NCBI RefSeq assembly: GCF_006228325.1
Contig: NZ_CP040231.1
Location: forward strand, 1,437,001-1,501,000
Direction of reading: 5' to 3'
DNA: 64,000 nucleotides
From: Streptococcus sp. 1643
Lineage (GTDB): Bacteria > Bacillota > Bacilli > Lactobacillales > Streptococcaceae
A program made the translations under genes and the position numbers. The notes under the pieces were generated by a model that saw only the letters and a list, made by a program, of their open reading frames with translations, was not told the origin of the DNA and made no database searches. Of this stretch, positions 1 to 9,064 are shown in pieces; position 1 is the first letter of the stretch; every line of letters starts with the position of its first letter.

Positions 1-362
1 TCCGCATCCAAGAGCGGTCCTACCAAGGAATTACCACCAATCACAAAGACATTTTTGCCTTTGTCAATCTGTTGAACAAAGTCCACCACATCCCCAGCTA
101 CTGGCTGGTAATTGCTGACAGGCAGGTGCCTATCATGTGTAAAGACATAGTTTTCCGTAGCTTGATAAAAACTTTCTACATCTTGCAAATCTTGGATTTC
201 CTCAAAGGTCCGCTTGCCCATGATGGTGATATCCATTTGCCTGTAAAAGTCATCATAGCCTGTATCCTCTACAGAACCAAGCTGATGCAGCCAGTCTATC
301 CTGTGCTGGCTGTCTGCCAAGTAGCCATCCATGGTGATACAGCCGTAAAAATATACTGCCAT
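1..362 (-). CDS. Dihydrofolate reductase-like (RibD C-terminal family) protein, 3' end missing
   Basis: The visible 120 residues start MAVYFYGCITMDGYLAD and include the nucleotide-binding stretch VIGGNSLVGPLL near the end, which is typical of the RibD C-terminal/DHFR-like reductase family. These are NADPH-dependent reductases, usually 170-180 residues, so roughly a third is lost beyond the left edge. The ATG at 362 has an AGAAAGG ribosome site and lies 8 bases after the stop of the upstream nucleoside phosphorylase gene, so the two are probably co-transcribed. The substrate is unknown; the family includes many uncharacterised stand-alone proteins, so folate or riboflavin metabolism should not be assumed. 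Confidence 0.75.
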   Translation of the reverse strand, partial: MAVYFYGCITMDGYLADSQHRIDWLHQLGSVEDTGYDDFYRQMDITIMGKRTFEEIQDLQDVESFYQATENYVFTHDRHLPVSNYQPVAGDVVDFVQQIDKGKNVFVIGGNSLVGPLLDA

Positions 363-370
363 TCTTGTAG

Positions 371-1135
371 TTACCTTTCTAGTTCCTTGGCTATTATCAA
401 AGCGATAGTGAAAAAAGTCATGGCATCAGCTGTCCGCTCTTCATGACGGGCATCCCAGGCTCGGTTATGATGATCCACATAGTCAGCTGTGTAGAAGAAC
501 TGATAGACTTTACTCTTGCGAAATTGACTCCAAGCCATGATAGCTGAAGCTTCCATGTCCACCACTTGAGCTCCAGCAGCCAAGCGACGCTTGACCTTAT
601 CGGCTGCTTCACGATAGAAAGCATCTGTGGTCCAAGCCTTTGTTCGAATGTGCTCAATACCAGATTTGTTCAAAGCTTCTTCCATGGTTAAGAGTAGAGT
701 TTCATCATAAGCTATCTCATCACTAGCAGGAGCGTAATGGTAACTTGTACCTTCATCACGTAGAGCTGAACTTGGTAGGATAATCTTATCTGCCTGAATA
801 GACTGATCTAGAACTCCGCAAGAACCCAACACAATAAAGTTCTTAAATCCTCTTGCTTTGAGTTCTTCTAAGAGTCCAACAACCATCGGGGCTCCAATCG
901 TAGCTATAGCAACTGCTACCTTACTCCCATCTTTTTCATAGATATACCATGGAAATCTACCATTTAGATTGGTTAGATAGCCACCTTCATAAACATCTAC
1001 AAACTGCTTTACTCGTTCAACGATTTCTCCATTAAAAGATAAAATAATCGTGTCACAGATTTCTCCACCACCACGAATACTTCGATCAGTTGGTTCGATA
1101 ACCGCAGGTACATTTTCGAATTCTTCTAATAGCAT
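371..1135 (-). CDS. Nucleoside phosphorylase family protein
   Basis: This 254-residue protein has the purine nucleoside/uridine phosphorylase fold signatures: the glycine-rich IATIGAPMVVGLLEEL segment, LGSCGVL, and VDMEASAIMAW, whose Glu normally contacts the ribose. The family cleaves nucleosides with phosphate to give a base and ribose 1-phosphate in the cytoplasm. I chose the ATG at 1135, preceded by AAAGAGTAG. An in-frame ATG at 1153 would add six residues and overlap the upstream GNAT gene by 14 bases, but its ribosome site is weaker. It appears to be the penultimate gene of a run from pnp through cysE. Substrate preference cannot be read from the sequence. Confidence 0.8.
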   Translation of the reverse strand: MLLEEFENVPAVIEPTDRSIRGGGEICDTIILSFNGEIVERVKQFVDVYEGGYLTNLNGRFPWYIYEKDGSKVAVAIATIGAPMVVGLLEELKARGFKNFIVLGSCGVLDQSIQADKIILPSSALRDEGTSYHYAPASDEIAYDETLLLTMEEALNKSGIEHIRTKAWTTDAFYREAADKVKRRLAAGAQVVDMEASAIMAWSQFRKSKVYQFFYTADYVDHHNRAWDARHEERTADAMTFFTIALIIAKELER

Positions 1136-1139
1136 TTTT

Positions 1140-2006
1140 CTACTCTTTCTCATTCAGATAAACTACCTGTGTCTGTTTGACAAAGCCGATTTTTTCATAC
1201 AAGCGCTTGGCACCTACGTTGCTATCTTCCACGGCAATCTGAAATTCCTTATCATTTTGCTCAATTAGTTGGTTGACAAGGGATTTTGCTAAATAGCTTC
1301 CGTAGCCTTTGCCACGTTCAAGTTCTGATATTGCTAAACCGTAGAAGTAATTCGTATCGCTCGATAAATCAATCGTGCAAGTTCCAATAACCTGACCGTC
1401 TTTTAATAAAATATATAGGCGACTTTCTGAATCCTTCAGAGCTTCAGCGACATATCTATCCACAACTTCTCTCGATTCATGTTCCTCTGAAAATGCCTGA
1501 AATTTTAACTGACTAATTTGATCTTGATACGAACTATCTGCTAACAAAACTTCAAGATTGGAATGCTTTTCTAACGGATAAGGCCTTCTATCCTTACCTA
1601 ACCAGGTTTCTGTATCCTCGTCCTCGACCAATCCCCAGTTGCTGACAAAATCAGGATAATTCTCTAAAAAAATACGTTCTGTCTGAAAAGTGACTGACCT
1701 AATGGGAAAAGAAGCTGTTTCTCTCTCAAAACTAGTAAACAATGCACGCGCAATCCCCTGACGGCGATGATCTGGATGAACCAGCATCGTCACTTCCACA
1801 TCTTGGTCATCTGCATAGACAGTTAATAAACCAACAAGTTCGCCTTTTTCATAATAAAGGAAAAAGGCGGGCATGTTTGGGTCAAAATTAAGCATGTTAG
1901 AAAGATAGGGATCACGGTAGGTACCGTCATAGGCTTGGCAACAGTTAATTAGTTTTTTCGCCTCAGATAACTCCTCTTGGCTTAACTTGTTTCTTGCTTG
2001 AATCAT
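1140..2006 (-). CDS. GNAT N-acetyltransferase with two acetyltransferase domains
   Basis: The 288-residue protein carries two GNAT folds. The first has the acetyl-CoA loop VHPDHRRQGIARALF (about residues 77-91). The second has ISELERGKGYGSYLAKSL (about residues 228-245) and ends with the usual RLYEKIGF strand-helix. Tandem GNAT proteins generally use one domain catalytically and the other for substrate binding or as a degenerate copy. The ATG at 2006 has GAGG 8 bases upstream, and that site overlaps the end of cysE, suggesting translational coupling. The acceptor substrate is unknown; placement beside cysE is conserved in pneumococcus as I remember it. Confidence 0.8.
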   Translation of the reverse strand: MIQARNKLSQEELSEAKKLINCCQAYDGTYRDPYLSNMLNFDPNMPAFFLYYEKGELVGLLTVYADDQDVEVTMLVHPDHRRQGIARALFTSFERETASFPIRSVTFQTERIFLENYPDFVSNWGLVEDEDTETWLGKDRRPYPLEKHSNLEVLLADSSYQDQISQLKFQAFSEEHESREVVDRYVAEALKDSESRLYILLKDGQVIGTCTIDLSSDTNYFYGLAISELERGKGYGSYLAKSLVNQLIEQNDKEFQIAVEDSNVGAKRLYEKIGFVKQTQVVYLNEKE

Positions 2007-2017
2007 ATAGGTAACCT

Positions 2018-2635
2018 CTACAACCCCGACGATCTGTGACTGGCTTCTCTAGCCTGCTCTAGTTTATTGACATAGTACTCCCGTTTTTCTTCGACTTCGT
2101 GGATCGTTGGTTCATCCTTCTGTCCATGAACACGGACAATTTTAGCAGGAATTCCGACAACTGTCACATCACTAGGTACGTCTGCCACAACAACCGCAGC
2201 GGCACCGACTTTGGCATTTTCACCGATTTCTACCGGTCCGATGACTTGGGCATGGGCCGATATGAGAGCTCCTTTACGCACAGTCGGATGACGTTTGCCA
2301 ATATCCTTCCCTGTCCCACCAAGAGTCACTCCGTGATAGAGAAGAACGCCTTTTTCAACAATCGCTGTCTCTCCAATCACCAGGCCTGAACCATGGTCGA
2401 TAAAAACACCTGATTCTATCTGAGCACCAGGGTGAATCTCTATCTGCGTCCAAAAACGCCAAAACTGGCTGTGCATACGAGCTAAAAGCTTAAAGCCATG
2501 TTTCCAGAGAAAATGCGAGAGACGGTGGGCAGCCAAGGCTTTGACACCCGGATAGGTCAGCAAAACTTCCAAACTGTTGCGTGCCGCTGGATCATTTTCT
2601 TTTACGATATCAATGGTTTCGCGCCACCATCCCAT
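2018..2635 (-). CDS. cysE: Serine O-acetyltransferase
   Basis: CysE transfers acetyl from acetyl-CoA to L-serine, giving O-acetylserine for cysteine synthesis. The 205 residues contain an N-terminal helical part and a left-handed beta-helix of hexapeptide repeats from about residue 68 (HPGAQIESGVFIDHGSG, IGETAIVEKGVLLYHGVTLGG, HAQVIGPVEIGENAKVGAAAVV). DHGSG and YHGVTLGGTG hold the catalytic Asp/His and acetyl-CoA-binding residues. The length suits the short Gram-positive form. AGGAG precedes the ATG. It follows pnp by 15 bases and probably shares its transcript. Confidence 0.95.
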   Translation of the reverse strand: MGWWRETIDIVKENDPAARNSLEVLLTYPGVKALAAHRLSHFLWKHGFKLLARMHSQFWRFWTQIEIHPGAQIESGVFIDHGSGLVIGETAIVEKGVLLYHGVTLGGTGKDIGKRHPTVRKGALISAHAQVIGPVEIGENAKVGAAAVVVADVPSDVTVVGIPAKIVRVHGQKDEPTIHEVEEKREYYVNKLEQAREASHRSSGL

Positions 2636-2650
2636 ACATTTCTCCTTTTC

Positions 2651-4864
2651 TTATTCTGAATCTTTTGGTGTTTCTGTAAATTCTTTCTTAGGTTTGTGAT
2701 CCTTGTGATGACGTGGACGGTGAGGTCGCTCAGACTTTTCACCTTTTTCATCACGCTCTGGTTTTGGTGGACGAGGAAGAAGAGCTTTCATAGAAGCATC
2801 AACACGTCCTTTTTCATCAATCTTGATAACTTTGACATCGACTTCGTCTCCAATAGCCACCAAGTCCTCGACATTATTAGTACGCGTCCAAGCCATTTCA
2901 GAAATGTGCACAAGTGCATCTGTCTTATCAAAGAGGTTGACAAAGGCACCAAATTTCTCGATACGAACAACTTTAGCATGGTAAACTTCATCCACTTTGG
3001 CTTCACGAACCAAGCCAGCGATGATTTCTTTGGTACGGTTAATGGCATCTTGGTCGCTAGAGTAGATAGAAACATTACCTTCTTCGTCGATATCAATCTT
3101 AACGCCTGTTTCAGCGATAATCTTATCAATGGTTTCTCCACCTTTACCGATGACAATCTTAATCTTGTCCACATCAATCTTGATGGTATCAATTTTCGGT
3201 GCAGTTGGAGCCAATTCTGGACGAACTTCTGGAATCGTTGCTTCAATCACATCAAGGATTTCAAAACGAGCTTTCTTGGCTTGAGCAAGAGCCTCAGTCA
3301 AGATTTCTGCAGTAATTCCTTGGATCTTGATATCCATTTGAAGGGCTGTAATCCCGTCACGAGTTCCGGCAACCTTAAAGTCCATGTCTCCAAAGTGGTC
3401 TTCCAAACCTTGGATATCTGTCAATACTGTATAGTTATTTCCATCTGAGATAAGACCCATGGCAATACCAGCTACTGGTGCCTTGATTGGCACACCACCA
3501 GCCATAAGGGCAAGCGTTCCCGCACAGATAGAGGCTTGAGAAGATGAACCGTTTGATTCTAAGACTTCTGCTACCAAGCGGATTGCGTATGGAAATTCTT
3601 CCAAGCTTGGCAAAACTTGCGCAAGAGCACGCTCACCAAGAGCACCGTGACCAATTTCACGACGACCAGGCGCACCGTAACGACCTGTTTCCCCTACAGA
3701 GTATTGTGGGAAGTTATAGTGGTGCATAAAGCGTTTCTTGTACTCTGGATCCAAACCATCGATGATTTGAGTTTCTCCCATCGGCGCCAAGGTCAAAACT
3801 GAAAGGGCTTGAGTTTGTCCACGAGTGAAGAGACCGGAACCGTGCACACGAGGAAGGAAGTCAACAACCGCTTCCAAAGGACGGATTTCATCGACCTTAC
3901 GACCATCAGGACGAACCTTGTCTTCTGTGATCAAACGGCGCACTTCAGCGTGTTCCATTTGTTCCAAGATTTCAGCCACATCACGCATGATACGGTCAAA
4001 TTCTTCGTGGTCCGCATATTTTTCTTCGTAAACAGCAGTGACTTGGTCTTTAACAGCTTGAGTTGCAGCTTCACGAGCCAATTTTTCTTCTACTTGAACC
4101 GCTTTTTGGAGGTCACTGTTGTAGGCTGCGATGATTTCAGCTTGCAAGTCAGCATCCACATGAAGCAGTTCCACTTCTGCTTTTTCCTTACCAACTGCAG
4201 CAACGATTTCTTCTTGGAAGGCAATCAATTCTTTGACTGCTTCGTGCCCTTTAAGAAGGGCTTCCAACATAATTTCTTCTGACAATTCTTTGGCACCAGA
4301 CTCAACCATGTTGATAGCGTGCTTGGTACCAGCTACTGTCAATTCAAGAAGCGATTGCTCTGCTTGTTCTTGACTAGGGTTGATGATGATTTGGCCGTCT
4401 ACATAACCTACTTGTACCCCAGCGATTGGTCCGTCAAATGGAATATCTGAGATAGACAATGCCAGGGATGAACCAAACATGGCTGCCATTGGTGCAGAGG
4501 CATTTTCATCGTAAGAAAGGACCGTGTTGATCACTTGCACTTCATTACGGAAACCTTCCGCAAACATCGGACGGATTGGACGGTCAATCAAACGCGCTGT
4601 CAAGGTCGCATCAGTTGAAGGACGTCCTTCACGTTTCATAAAGCCACCAGGAAACTTCCCAGCCGCATACATTTTTTCTTCGTAGTTGACTTGAAGTGGG
4701 AAGAAATCCCCAGTTGCCATTTTTTTAGACATAACGGCAGCAGTCAAGACAGTTGACTCACCGTAACGCACGACAACAGAGCCATTTGCTTGCTTAGCAA
4801 CCTGACCAGTCTCTACGATTAACTCACGACCCGCAAAAGTCGTTTGAAACACTTGTTTTGTCAT
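2651..4864 (-). CDS. pnp: Polyribonucleotide nucleotidyltransferase (PNPase)
   Basis: PNPase degrades RNA 3' to 5' with phosphate and can add tails. The 737 residues show two RNase PH-like cores (the second holds [15 protein letters not shown]), a helical linker, a KH domain ([14 protein letters not shown]), an S1 domain ([19 protein letters not shown]) and a basic tail rich in Lys, Arg and His. The frame is open upstream to 4978, but MTKQVFQ at 4864 with an AAAGGGGA site is the family start. The 5' region holds paired stem-loops (4931-5132) and a structured element (5162-5300), so the leader may be folded. pnp often autoregulates through its leader in other bacteria; that is not shown here. 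Confidence 0.96.
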   Translation of the reverse strand: MTKQVFQTTFAGRELIVETGQVAKQANGSVVVRYGESTVLTAAVMSKKMATGDFFPLQVNYEEKMYAAGKFPGGFMKREGRPSTDATLTARLIDRPIRPMFAEGFRNEVQVINTVLSYDENASAPMAAMFGSSLALSISDIPFDGPIAGVQVGYVDGQIIINPSQEQAEQSLLELTVAGTKHAINMVESGAKELSEEIMLEALLKGHEAVKELIAFQEEIVAAVGKEKAEVELLHVDADLQAEIIAAYNSDLQKAVQVEEKLAREAATQAVKDQVTAVYEEKYADHEEFDRIMRDVAEILEQMEHAEVRRLITEDKVRPDGRKVDEIRPLEAVVDFLPRVHGSGLFTRGQTQALSVLTLAPMGETQIIDGLDPEYKKRFMHHYNFPQYSVGETGRYGAPGRREIGHGALGERALAQVLPSLEEFPYAIRLVAEVLESNGSSSQASICAGTLALMAGGVPIKAPVAGIAMGLISDGNNYTVLTDIQGLEDHFGDMDFKVAGTRDGITALQMDIKIQGITAEILTEALAQAKKARFEILDVIEATIPEVRPELAPTAPKIDTIKIDVDKIKIVIGKGGETIDKIIAETGVKIDIDEEGNVSIYSSDQDAINRTKEIIAGLVREAKVDEVYHAKVVRIEKFGAFVNLFDKTDALVHISEMAWTRTNNVEDLVAIGDEVDVKVIKIDEKGRVDASMKALLPRPPKPERDEKGEKSERPHRPRHHKDHKPKKEFTETPKDSE

Positions 4865-4930
4865 TTTAATCCCCTTTGGATTGATGAAATTATACGCCTT
4901 GCCTACAAAGATCAAGATACCAAGGACGTC

Positions 4931-5007
4931 AAAAGCAAAGTAAAAATAGGAAACTGACGAAGTCTTCGATGAAGACAAGACAGTTTATCTTTTTTTACAC
5001 AGCTTTT
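4931..5007. repeat. Family-A stem-loop element, copy A1
   Basis: Outer arms AAAAGC (4931-4936) and GCTTTT (5002-5007) enclose a conserved internal region (AAAAATAGGAAACT on the left, AGTTTATCTTTTT on the right) and a 6-bp hairpin GTCTTC-gat-GAAGAC (4962-4976). The same plan with different stem sequences recurs at 5057-5132, 37139-37226 and 37253-37378. I cannot match it securely to the named pneumococcal BOX, RUP or SPRITE repeats from memory. Confidence 0.65.
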
Positions 5008-5056
5008 CGGCCGGGTTCAATTACACAAGATATTCTGGACGGTTCGGCTTGCCGAA

Positions 5057-5132
5057 CATTTCTGTAGAAAAATAGGAAGGTGACGCCGCACTCGATGAGT
5101 GCTAGGAAGCTTATCTTTTTTCTACAGAAATG
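5057..5132. repeat. Family-A stem-loop element, copy A2
   Basis: Perfect 11-bp arms CATTTCTGTAG (5057-5067) and CTACAGAAATG (5122-5132) enclose the family core AAAATAGGAAGG ... AGGAAGCTTATCTTTTT and a 6-bp hairpin GCACTC-gat-GAGTGC (5088-5102). Arms and hairpin differ from copy A1, but the internal loop is nearly the same. A1 and A2 form a pair separated by a linker with GGGTTCAA, as do A4 and A3 at 37 kb. Confidence 0.7.
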
Positions 5133-5161
5133 AGACCCAAATTCAATTAAGTAGTTTTTTT

Positions 5162-5300
5162 GATATTTCACTTGAATAGTGCGGACGGGAGCAACTTCCT
5201 TCGGAATTTCATCCCTTATTTTTTAGCCTGAAGTCTAAAAAATTCCGTCCTAGAAAATAACAGAGTTATTCTCTAGGATACCACTATAGCGTGAAATATC
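5162..5300 (+). repeat. Family-B multibranched structured element, copy B1
   Basis: The outer 10-bp stem is GATATTTCAC (5162-5171) with GTGAAATATC (5291-5300). After an internal loop it continues as ATAGTG (5176-5181) with CACTAT (5282-5287). Inside lie GGACGG (5183-5188) facing CCGTCC (5245-5250), a TTCC-ttc-GGAA hairpin, a 9-bp hairpin with loop cctgaagt (5218-5243), and a hairpin TCCTAGA/TCTAGGA with an inner ATAAC/GTTAT stem (5248-5278). The plan is shared with 14535-14670 and 39418-39545. Orientation is given by GGACGG on the plus strand. It could be a structured RNA or a miniature mobile repeat. Confidence 0.65.
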
Positions 5301-5478
5301 TTTTAAATACTCACTCCGTTCATGTTTTTTGAGACACCTATTATCATATTTTGTTTAAAAAATAATCCACTTTAAACAAATTTCTACAATCTAAATACCC
5401 TCATCTTTGTATCAAGTACGTACAGAGTCTATTTTATCATATTTTTCTTAAAAAGTGCGGGCTTTTCTATTAAAAAGG

Positions 5479-5508
5479 AACCATTCCCCCATGAAAAGAG
5501 GAATGGTT
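5479..5508 (-). terminator. Likely Rho-independent terminator after metF
   Basis: AACCATTCC (5479-5487) pairs perfectly with GGAATGGTT (5500-5508). Read on the minus strand the stem is followed by CCTTTTTAAT. It lies about 100 bases past the metF stop and probably ends the metE-metF transcript. Confidence 0.7.
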
Positions 5509-5611
5509 TGTTGTTTATTTTATTTAGCAAATTCTTTGGCTTTCGCAACTGCCATTTTTCATTTAAAAGCATGTAAATGACAAGCTGCCGTCTCAGTGGT
5601 TAAAGAATCGA

Positions 5612-6478
5612 TTACCCTAAAGACTGATGATTAAACAAGGCATGGGTTGCTTGGTGGATGTATTTTGCTGTTTCAGCATTGTTCATGGTGTAGAGATGCA
5701 CACCTGCGACATCCTGGGTTACCAAGTCCACGATTTGATCCACTGCATAGGCAAGTCCTGCTGCTCTGAGCGACTCAGGGTCATGCTCATACTTGTCTAA
5801 GATGGCTTTAAATTTGCGTGGAAGATGGATATTCTCACAAGTCTTCAAGAGACGGAGAGCCTGATTTCGATTCAGAATTGGCATAATCCCTGCATGAATG
5901 GGAACATCAATCCCAGCCAAGATGCACTTGTCTTGGAAATCATAGAAGCGCTCATTGTCAAAGAAAAGCTGGGTTACAAGACTAGAACATCCTGCATCTA
6001 CTTTCTTCTTAAGATTTTGAATATCTGAAATCTGATTTGGTGAATCTGGATGCCCTTCTGGATAACAAGCACCAACAATATCAAAGTGAGGGGCTTGCTC
6101 CTTGATAAACTCAATCAAATCAGTGGCGTAGCGAAAATCCTTTTGTGGTTCCACGTCTGGAATAATATCCCCACGAAGAGCCAAGATTTTCTGCACCCCA
6201 ACCTTATCCAAGTCGACAATGGTTTCAGCAACCTTTTCCTTGGTCAGATAGATAGCTGGCAAGTGGGCAATCGTTGGAATCGCCAAGTCATTCTGGATAA
6301 AGTCAGCCAAACGAACCGTTGTTTCCTTGATATTAAATTTATTATTGCTGGCGGTCACACTGATAAAGTGCGGTGTCAGCTCCCGCATATCTTGAAGAGC
6401 TGAAATAATCTTATCATTACCCACAGCTGGGTTTGGAGGGAACACTTCAAATGAAAGTGACGGTGTTTGGCGTGACAT
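5612..6478 (-). CDS. metF: Methylenetetrahydrofolate reductase
   Basis: MetF reduces 5,10-methylene-THF to 5-methyl-THF with FAD and NADH, supplying the methyl group used by MetE. The 288-residue TIM-barrel protein begins MSRQTPSLSFEVFPPN, with the family EVFPP motif, and has LRGD and ACYPEGHP segments of the barrel. I prefer the ATG at 6478, eight bases after AAGGA; an in-frame ATG at 6484 lies only two bases from that site. It follows metE by about 90 bases in the same direction, a methionine operon presumably driven by the MET-box upstream of metE. Confidence 0.95.
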   Translation of the reverse strand: MSRQTPSLSFEVFPPNPAVGNDKIISALQDMRELTPHFISVTASNNKFNIKETTVRLADFIQNDLAIPTIAHLPAIYLTKEKVAETIVDLDKVGVQKILALRGDIIPDVEPQKDFRYATDLIEFIKEQAPHFDIVGACYPEGHPDSPNQISDIQNLKKKVDAGCSSLVTQLFFDNERFYDFQDKCILAGIDVPIHAGIMPILNRNQALRLLKTCENIHLPRKFKAILDKYEHDPESLRAAGLAYAVDQIVDLVTQDVAGVHLYTMNNAETAKYIHQATHALFNHQSLG

Positions 6479-6570
6479 AGTCATTATCCTTTTCTTTTGA
6501 TTTCATGATTGCTGAGCAGCTAGGGCCAAGCAGTTCCTTGAACAGTCAGTGTCAAGAGAGAAATCTTATC

Positions 6571-8820
6571 TTACAATTTCTCACGCGCAGCTTTTGCTGC
6601 TTCGACAAGGCGGATCAAGCTTTCTTTTGTTTCTGGAATACCACGTGTTTTCAAACCACAGTCAGGGTTGATCCAAACTTTCTTGCTTGGAACTTTAGCA
6701 AGAATAGCATCGATTGTGTGGTCGATTTCGCCTTCATTTGGCACACGAGGTGAGTGGATATCGTAAACCCCAGGTCCCACTTCTGTTTGGAAGTTTTTCG
6801 CTTTGAGTTCGTCCAAGATTTCAAGGTTTGAACGGCTTGCTTCAAAGGAAATAACGTCCGCATCCATGTTGTCGATAGCTGGGATGATATCTGTAAATTC
6901 TGAGTAACACATGTGGGTGTGGATTTGAGTATCTGGTGCAACTGTAGAGTGTACCAAGCGGAAGGCTGGAATAGCCCAGTCAAGGTAGTCTTCGTACCAG
7001 TCGCTACGACGGAGTGGCAATTTCTCACGAAGAGCAGCCTCATCGATTTGGATAATCTTCACGCCTGCAGCTTCAAGGTCAAGAACTTCATCCTTAATAG
7101 CAAGAGCGATTTGAAGAGTAGAATCCTTGATAGAGATGTCTTCACGTGGGAATGACCAGTTGAGGATGGTAACCGGTCCAGTTAACATACCTTTAACAGG
7201 TTTGTCAGTACGGCTTTGTGCGTAGCTAGACCATTTGACAGTGATTGGGTTGAGACGAGTGACGTCACCCCAGATGATTGGTGGTTTCACCCCACGCATA
7301 CCGTATGATTGTACCCATCCATTCTTAGAGAAGAGGTAACCTGACAAGTTTTGACCGAAGTACTCAACCATGTCGTTACGCTCGAACTCACCGTGTACAA
7401 GCACGTCAAATCCAACTTCTTCTTGCCATTTGATCCATTCGTCGATAGTTTCAGCAAGGAAAGCATCGTATTCTTCTTGTGACAATTCACCTTTACGGTA
7501 AGCCAAACGTTTAGCACGGACTTCCTTAGTTTGAGGGAATGAACCGATGGTTGTTGTTGGAAGTGCTGGAAGTTTGAAAGCTTCTTCTTGGATGGCTTCA
7601 CGTTCTGCAAAAGCTGGCAAACGAGTGTAGTCTGCGTCTGTCAATCCAGCGATGCGCGCACGAAGTTCTACATTTTCACCCACACGTTCAGTCGCAAAGA
7701 GTTCTTTGTTAGCAGCAAGTGCTTCTTCACCTTGACCGTCGCGGATAGCATCCAAATCACGGATCTCATCCAATTTTTCAACTGCAAAGGCAAAGTGATT
7801 CAAGATAGCTGGTTCAAATTCTTCATTAGCAGTTGTAAATGGCACATGAAGAAGGGAGCATGAGCTTGTCAAGACAATGTTTTCAGCTGGGATTTGCTCA
7901 AGAACAGCCAAGCTTTTTTCGTAGTTGTTGCGCCAGATGTTCTTACCGTTAACAATACCTGCATAGAGAGTCTTGTCAGCTGGGAAGCCACCTTTCACAA
8001 GTTCAAGAGTTTTCTTACCCTCAACGAAGTCCAAACCGATGGCGTCAATTGGCAATTTCACAAGGTCAGCGTAAACGTCACGAACGTCACCGAAGTAAGT
8101 TTGAAGCAAGACTTCAAGACCTTTCTTGTCAGCCAAGAGTTTGTTGTAGAGGTTCAAGAAGAGAGCTTTTTCTTCAGCTGTCAAATCTTTGACAAGAGCC
8201 GCTTCGTCCAATTGAATACGAGCCGCACCAAGTTCAGCCAATTTAGCAAAAACTTCTTGGTATGCAGCCACTAAGCTGTCTACGAAGTCTTCTGCTTTCA
8301 CGCCTTCTTCAAAGTCTGATAATTGAAGGAAAGTGAATGGTCCTACAAGGACTGGACGAGTGTTCAATCCAAGTTCTTTTGCTTCTTGGAACTCATCAAA
8401 GATCTTGTGACCAGCCAATTTTACTTGAGTATCTTTTTCAAACTTAGGAACGATGTAGTGGTAGTTGGTGTTGAACCATTTCTTCATCGGAAGGGCACGA
8501 ACGTCCCCTTTTTCTCCTTGGTAACCACGTCCCAAAGCAAAGTAACGTTCAAGATCAGATAATTCTAAGTTTTGTACTGATGCAGGAACTACGTTGAAAA
8601 GGAAAGCAGCATCCAGGAAGTTGTCATAGTGAGAAAAGTCATTTGATGGAATTTCAGTGATGCCTTTTTCTTTGACGATGTTCCAGTGTTTTGCACGCAA
8701 GTCTTTTGCTGCTGCAAGGAGTTCTTCTTCTGAGATTTCTTTTCTAAAATATTTTTCAGTTGTAAATTTTAATTCGCGGAATTCACCCAAACGAGGGAAA
8801 CCGATGATCGTAGTTGACAT
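6571..8820 (-). CDS. metE: Cobalamin-independent methionine synthase
   Basis: MetE moves the methyl of 5-methyl-THF-polyglutamate to homocysteine without B12. The 749 residues match the family's usual length and two-barrel layout: an N-terminal half beginning [16 protein letters not shown] and a C-terminal catalytic half with [15 protein letters not shown], the zinc-binding THMCYSEF, and [11 protein letters not shown] with the second Cys. The ATG has GGAGG nearby. A perfect MET-box palindrome lies 82 bases upstream, consistent with LysR-type (MetR/MtaR) control by homocysteine and methionine status. Confidence 0.97.
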   Translation of the reverse strand: MSTTIIGFPRLGEFRELKFTTEKYFRKEISEEELLAAAKDLRAKHWNIVKEKGITEIPSNDFSHYDNFLDAAFLFNVVPASVQNLELSDLERYFALGRGYQGEKGDVRALPMKKWFNTNYHYIVPKFEKDTQVKLAGHKIFDEFQEAKELGLNTRPVLVGPFTFLQLSDFEEGVKAEDFVDSLVAAYQEVFAKLAELGAARIQLDEAALVKDLTAEEKALFLNLYNKLLADKKGLEVLLQTYFGDVRDVYADLVKLPIDAIGLDFVEGKKTLELVKGGFPADKTLYAGIVNGKNIWRNNYEKSLAVLEQIPAENIVLTSSCSLLHVPFTTANEEFEPAILNHFAFAVEKLDEIRDLDAIRDGQGEEALAANKELFATERVGENVELRARIAGLTDADYTRLPAFAEREAIQEEAFKLPALPTTTIGSFPQTKEVRAKRLAYRKGELSQEEYDAFLAETIDEWIKWQEEVGFDVLVHGEFERNDMVEYFGQNLSGYLFSKNGWVQSYGMRGVKPPIIWGDVTRLNPITVKWSSYAQSRTDKPVKGMLTGPVTILNWSFPREDISIKDSTLQIALAIKDEVLDLEAAGVKIIQIDEAALREKLPLRRSDWYEDYLDWAIPAFRLVHSTVAPDTQIHTHMCYSEFTDIIPAIDNMDADVISFEASRSNLEILDELKAKNFQTEVGPGVYDIHSPRVPNEGEIDHTIDAILAKVPSKKVWINPDCGLKTRGIPETKESLIRLVEAAKAAREKL

Positions 8821-8901
8821 GATGTGTCCTCCAAAATTTGTTGTTGAAACTATCTTAACAGAAAAGAAACTGTCTGTATAATTGTAAATAATTAGGCTTT
8901 G

Positions 8902-8920
8902 ATATAGTTTGAAACTATAT
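8902..8920. promoter_or_regulatory. MET-box (MtaR/MetR-type operator) upstream of metE
   Basis: ATATAGTTTGAAACTATAT is a perfect 19-base palindrome centred on the G at 8911. It matches the streptococcal methionine-regulator box TATAGTTtnaAACTATA that I recall from comparative studies. It lies 82 bases from the metE ATG, with AT-rich promoter-like sequence (TTTACAATTATACA on the minus strand) between. Activation by a LysR-family regulator is inferred from the site; the regulator gene is not in this window. Confidence 0.85.
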
Positions 8921-8946
8921 CACTCTTTTGATCAAAAGAAAAAGAC

Positions 8947-8964
8947 TTGAGACCAGTGTCTCAA
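8947..8964 (-). terminator. Possible terminator after the TIGR02328 gene
   Basis: TTGAGAC (8947-8953) pairs with GTCTCAA (8958-8964) around a 4-base loop. On the minus strand it is followed by GTCTTTTTCTTTT. It sits about 100 bases past the stop at 9065, so the assignment is modest. Confidence 0.5.
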
Positions 8965-9064
8965 ATCCTTTGTATAGCTTGTTTTGTGGCTGTATTTTAG
9001 TTAGAATACTAAAACGTGTTATTAATAATTCTTATAAGTGACTATGGCTTGTTATTAGAAAAGA

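Larger units (their letters stand above)
4865..5611. other. Gene-free interval between pnp and metF with several structured elements
   Basis: About 750 bases without a convincing gene. It holds two family-A stem-loops (4931-5007 and 5057-5132), a small perfect hairpin (GTTCGGC/GCCGAAC, 5042-5057), a family-B element (5162-5300), an AT-rich stretch with a plausible minus-strand extended -10 (TGATAAAAT, about 5432-5440), and a terminator (5479-5508). Just left of metF the minus strand reads MAVAKAKEFAK then stop, possibly the tail of a lost small gene, but it is too short to call. Confidence 0.7.

Noticed and set aside
2696..4282. Long plus-strand frames opposite pnp (for example 2696-3448 and 3809-4282).
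   Set aside because: They are antisense to a highly conserved PNPase, have no family features, and their length is explained by codon bias of pnp.
5420..5470. A possible pnp promoter (TGATAAAAT) and a mini frame MRVFRL on the minus strand.
   Set aside because: The -35 is unclear and the mini frame has six codons, so neither is supported strongly enough to list as a feature.
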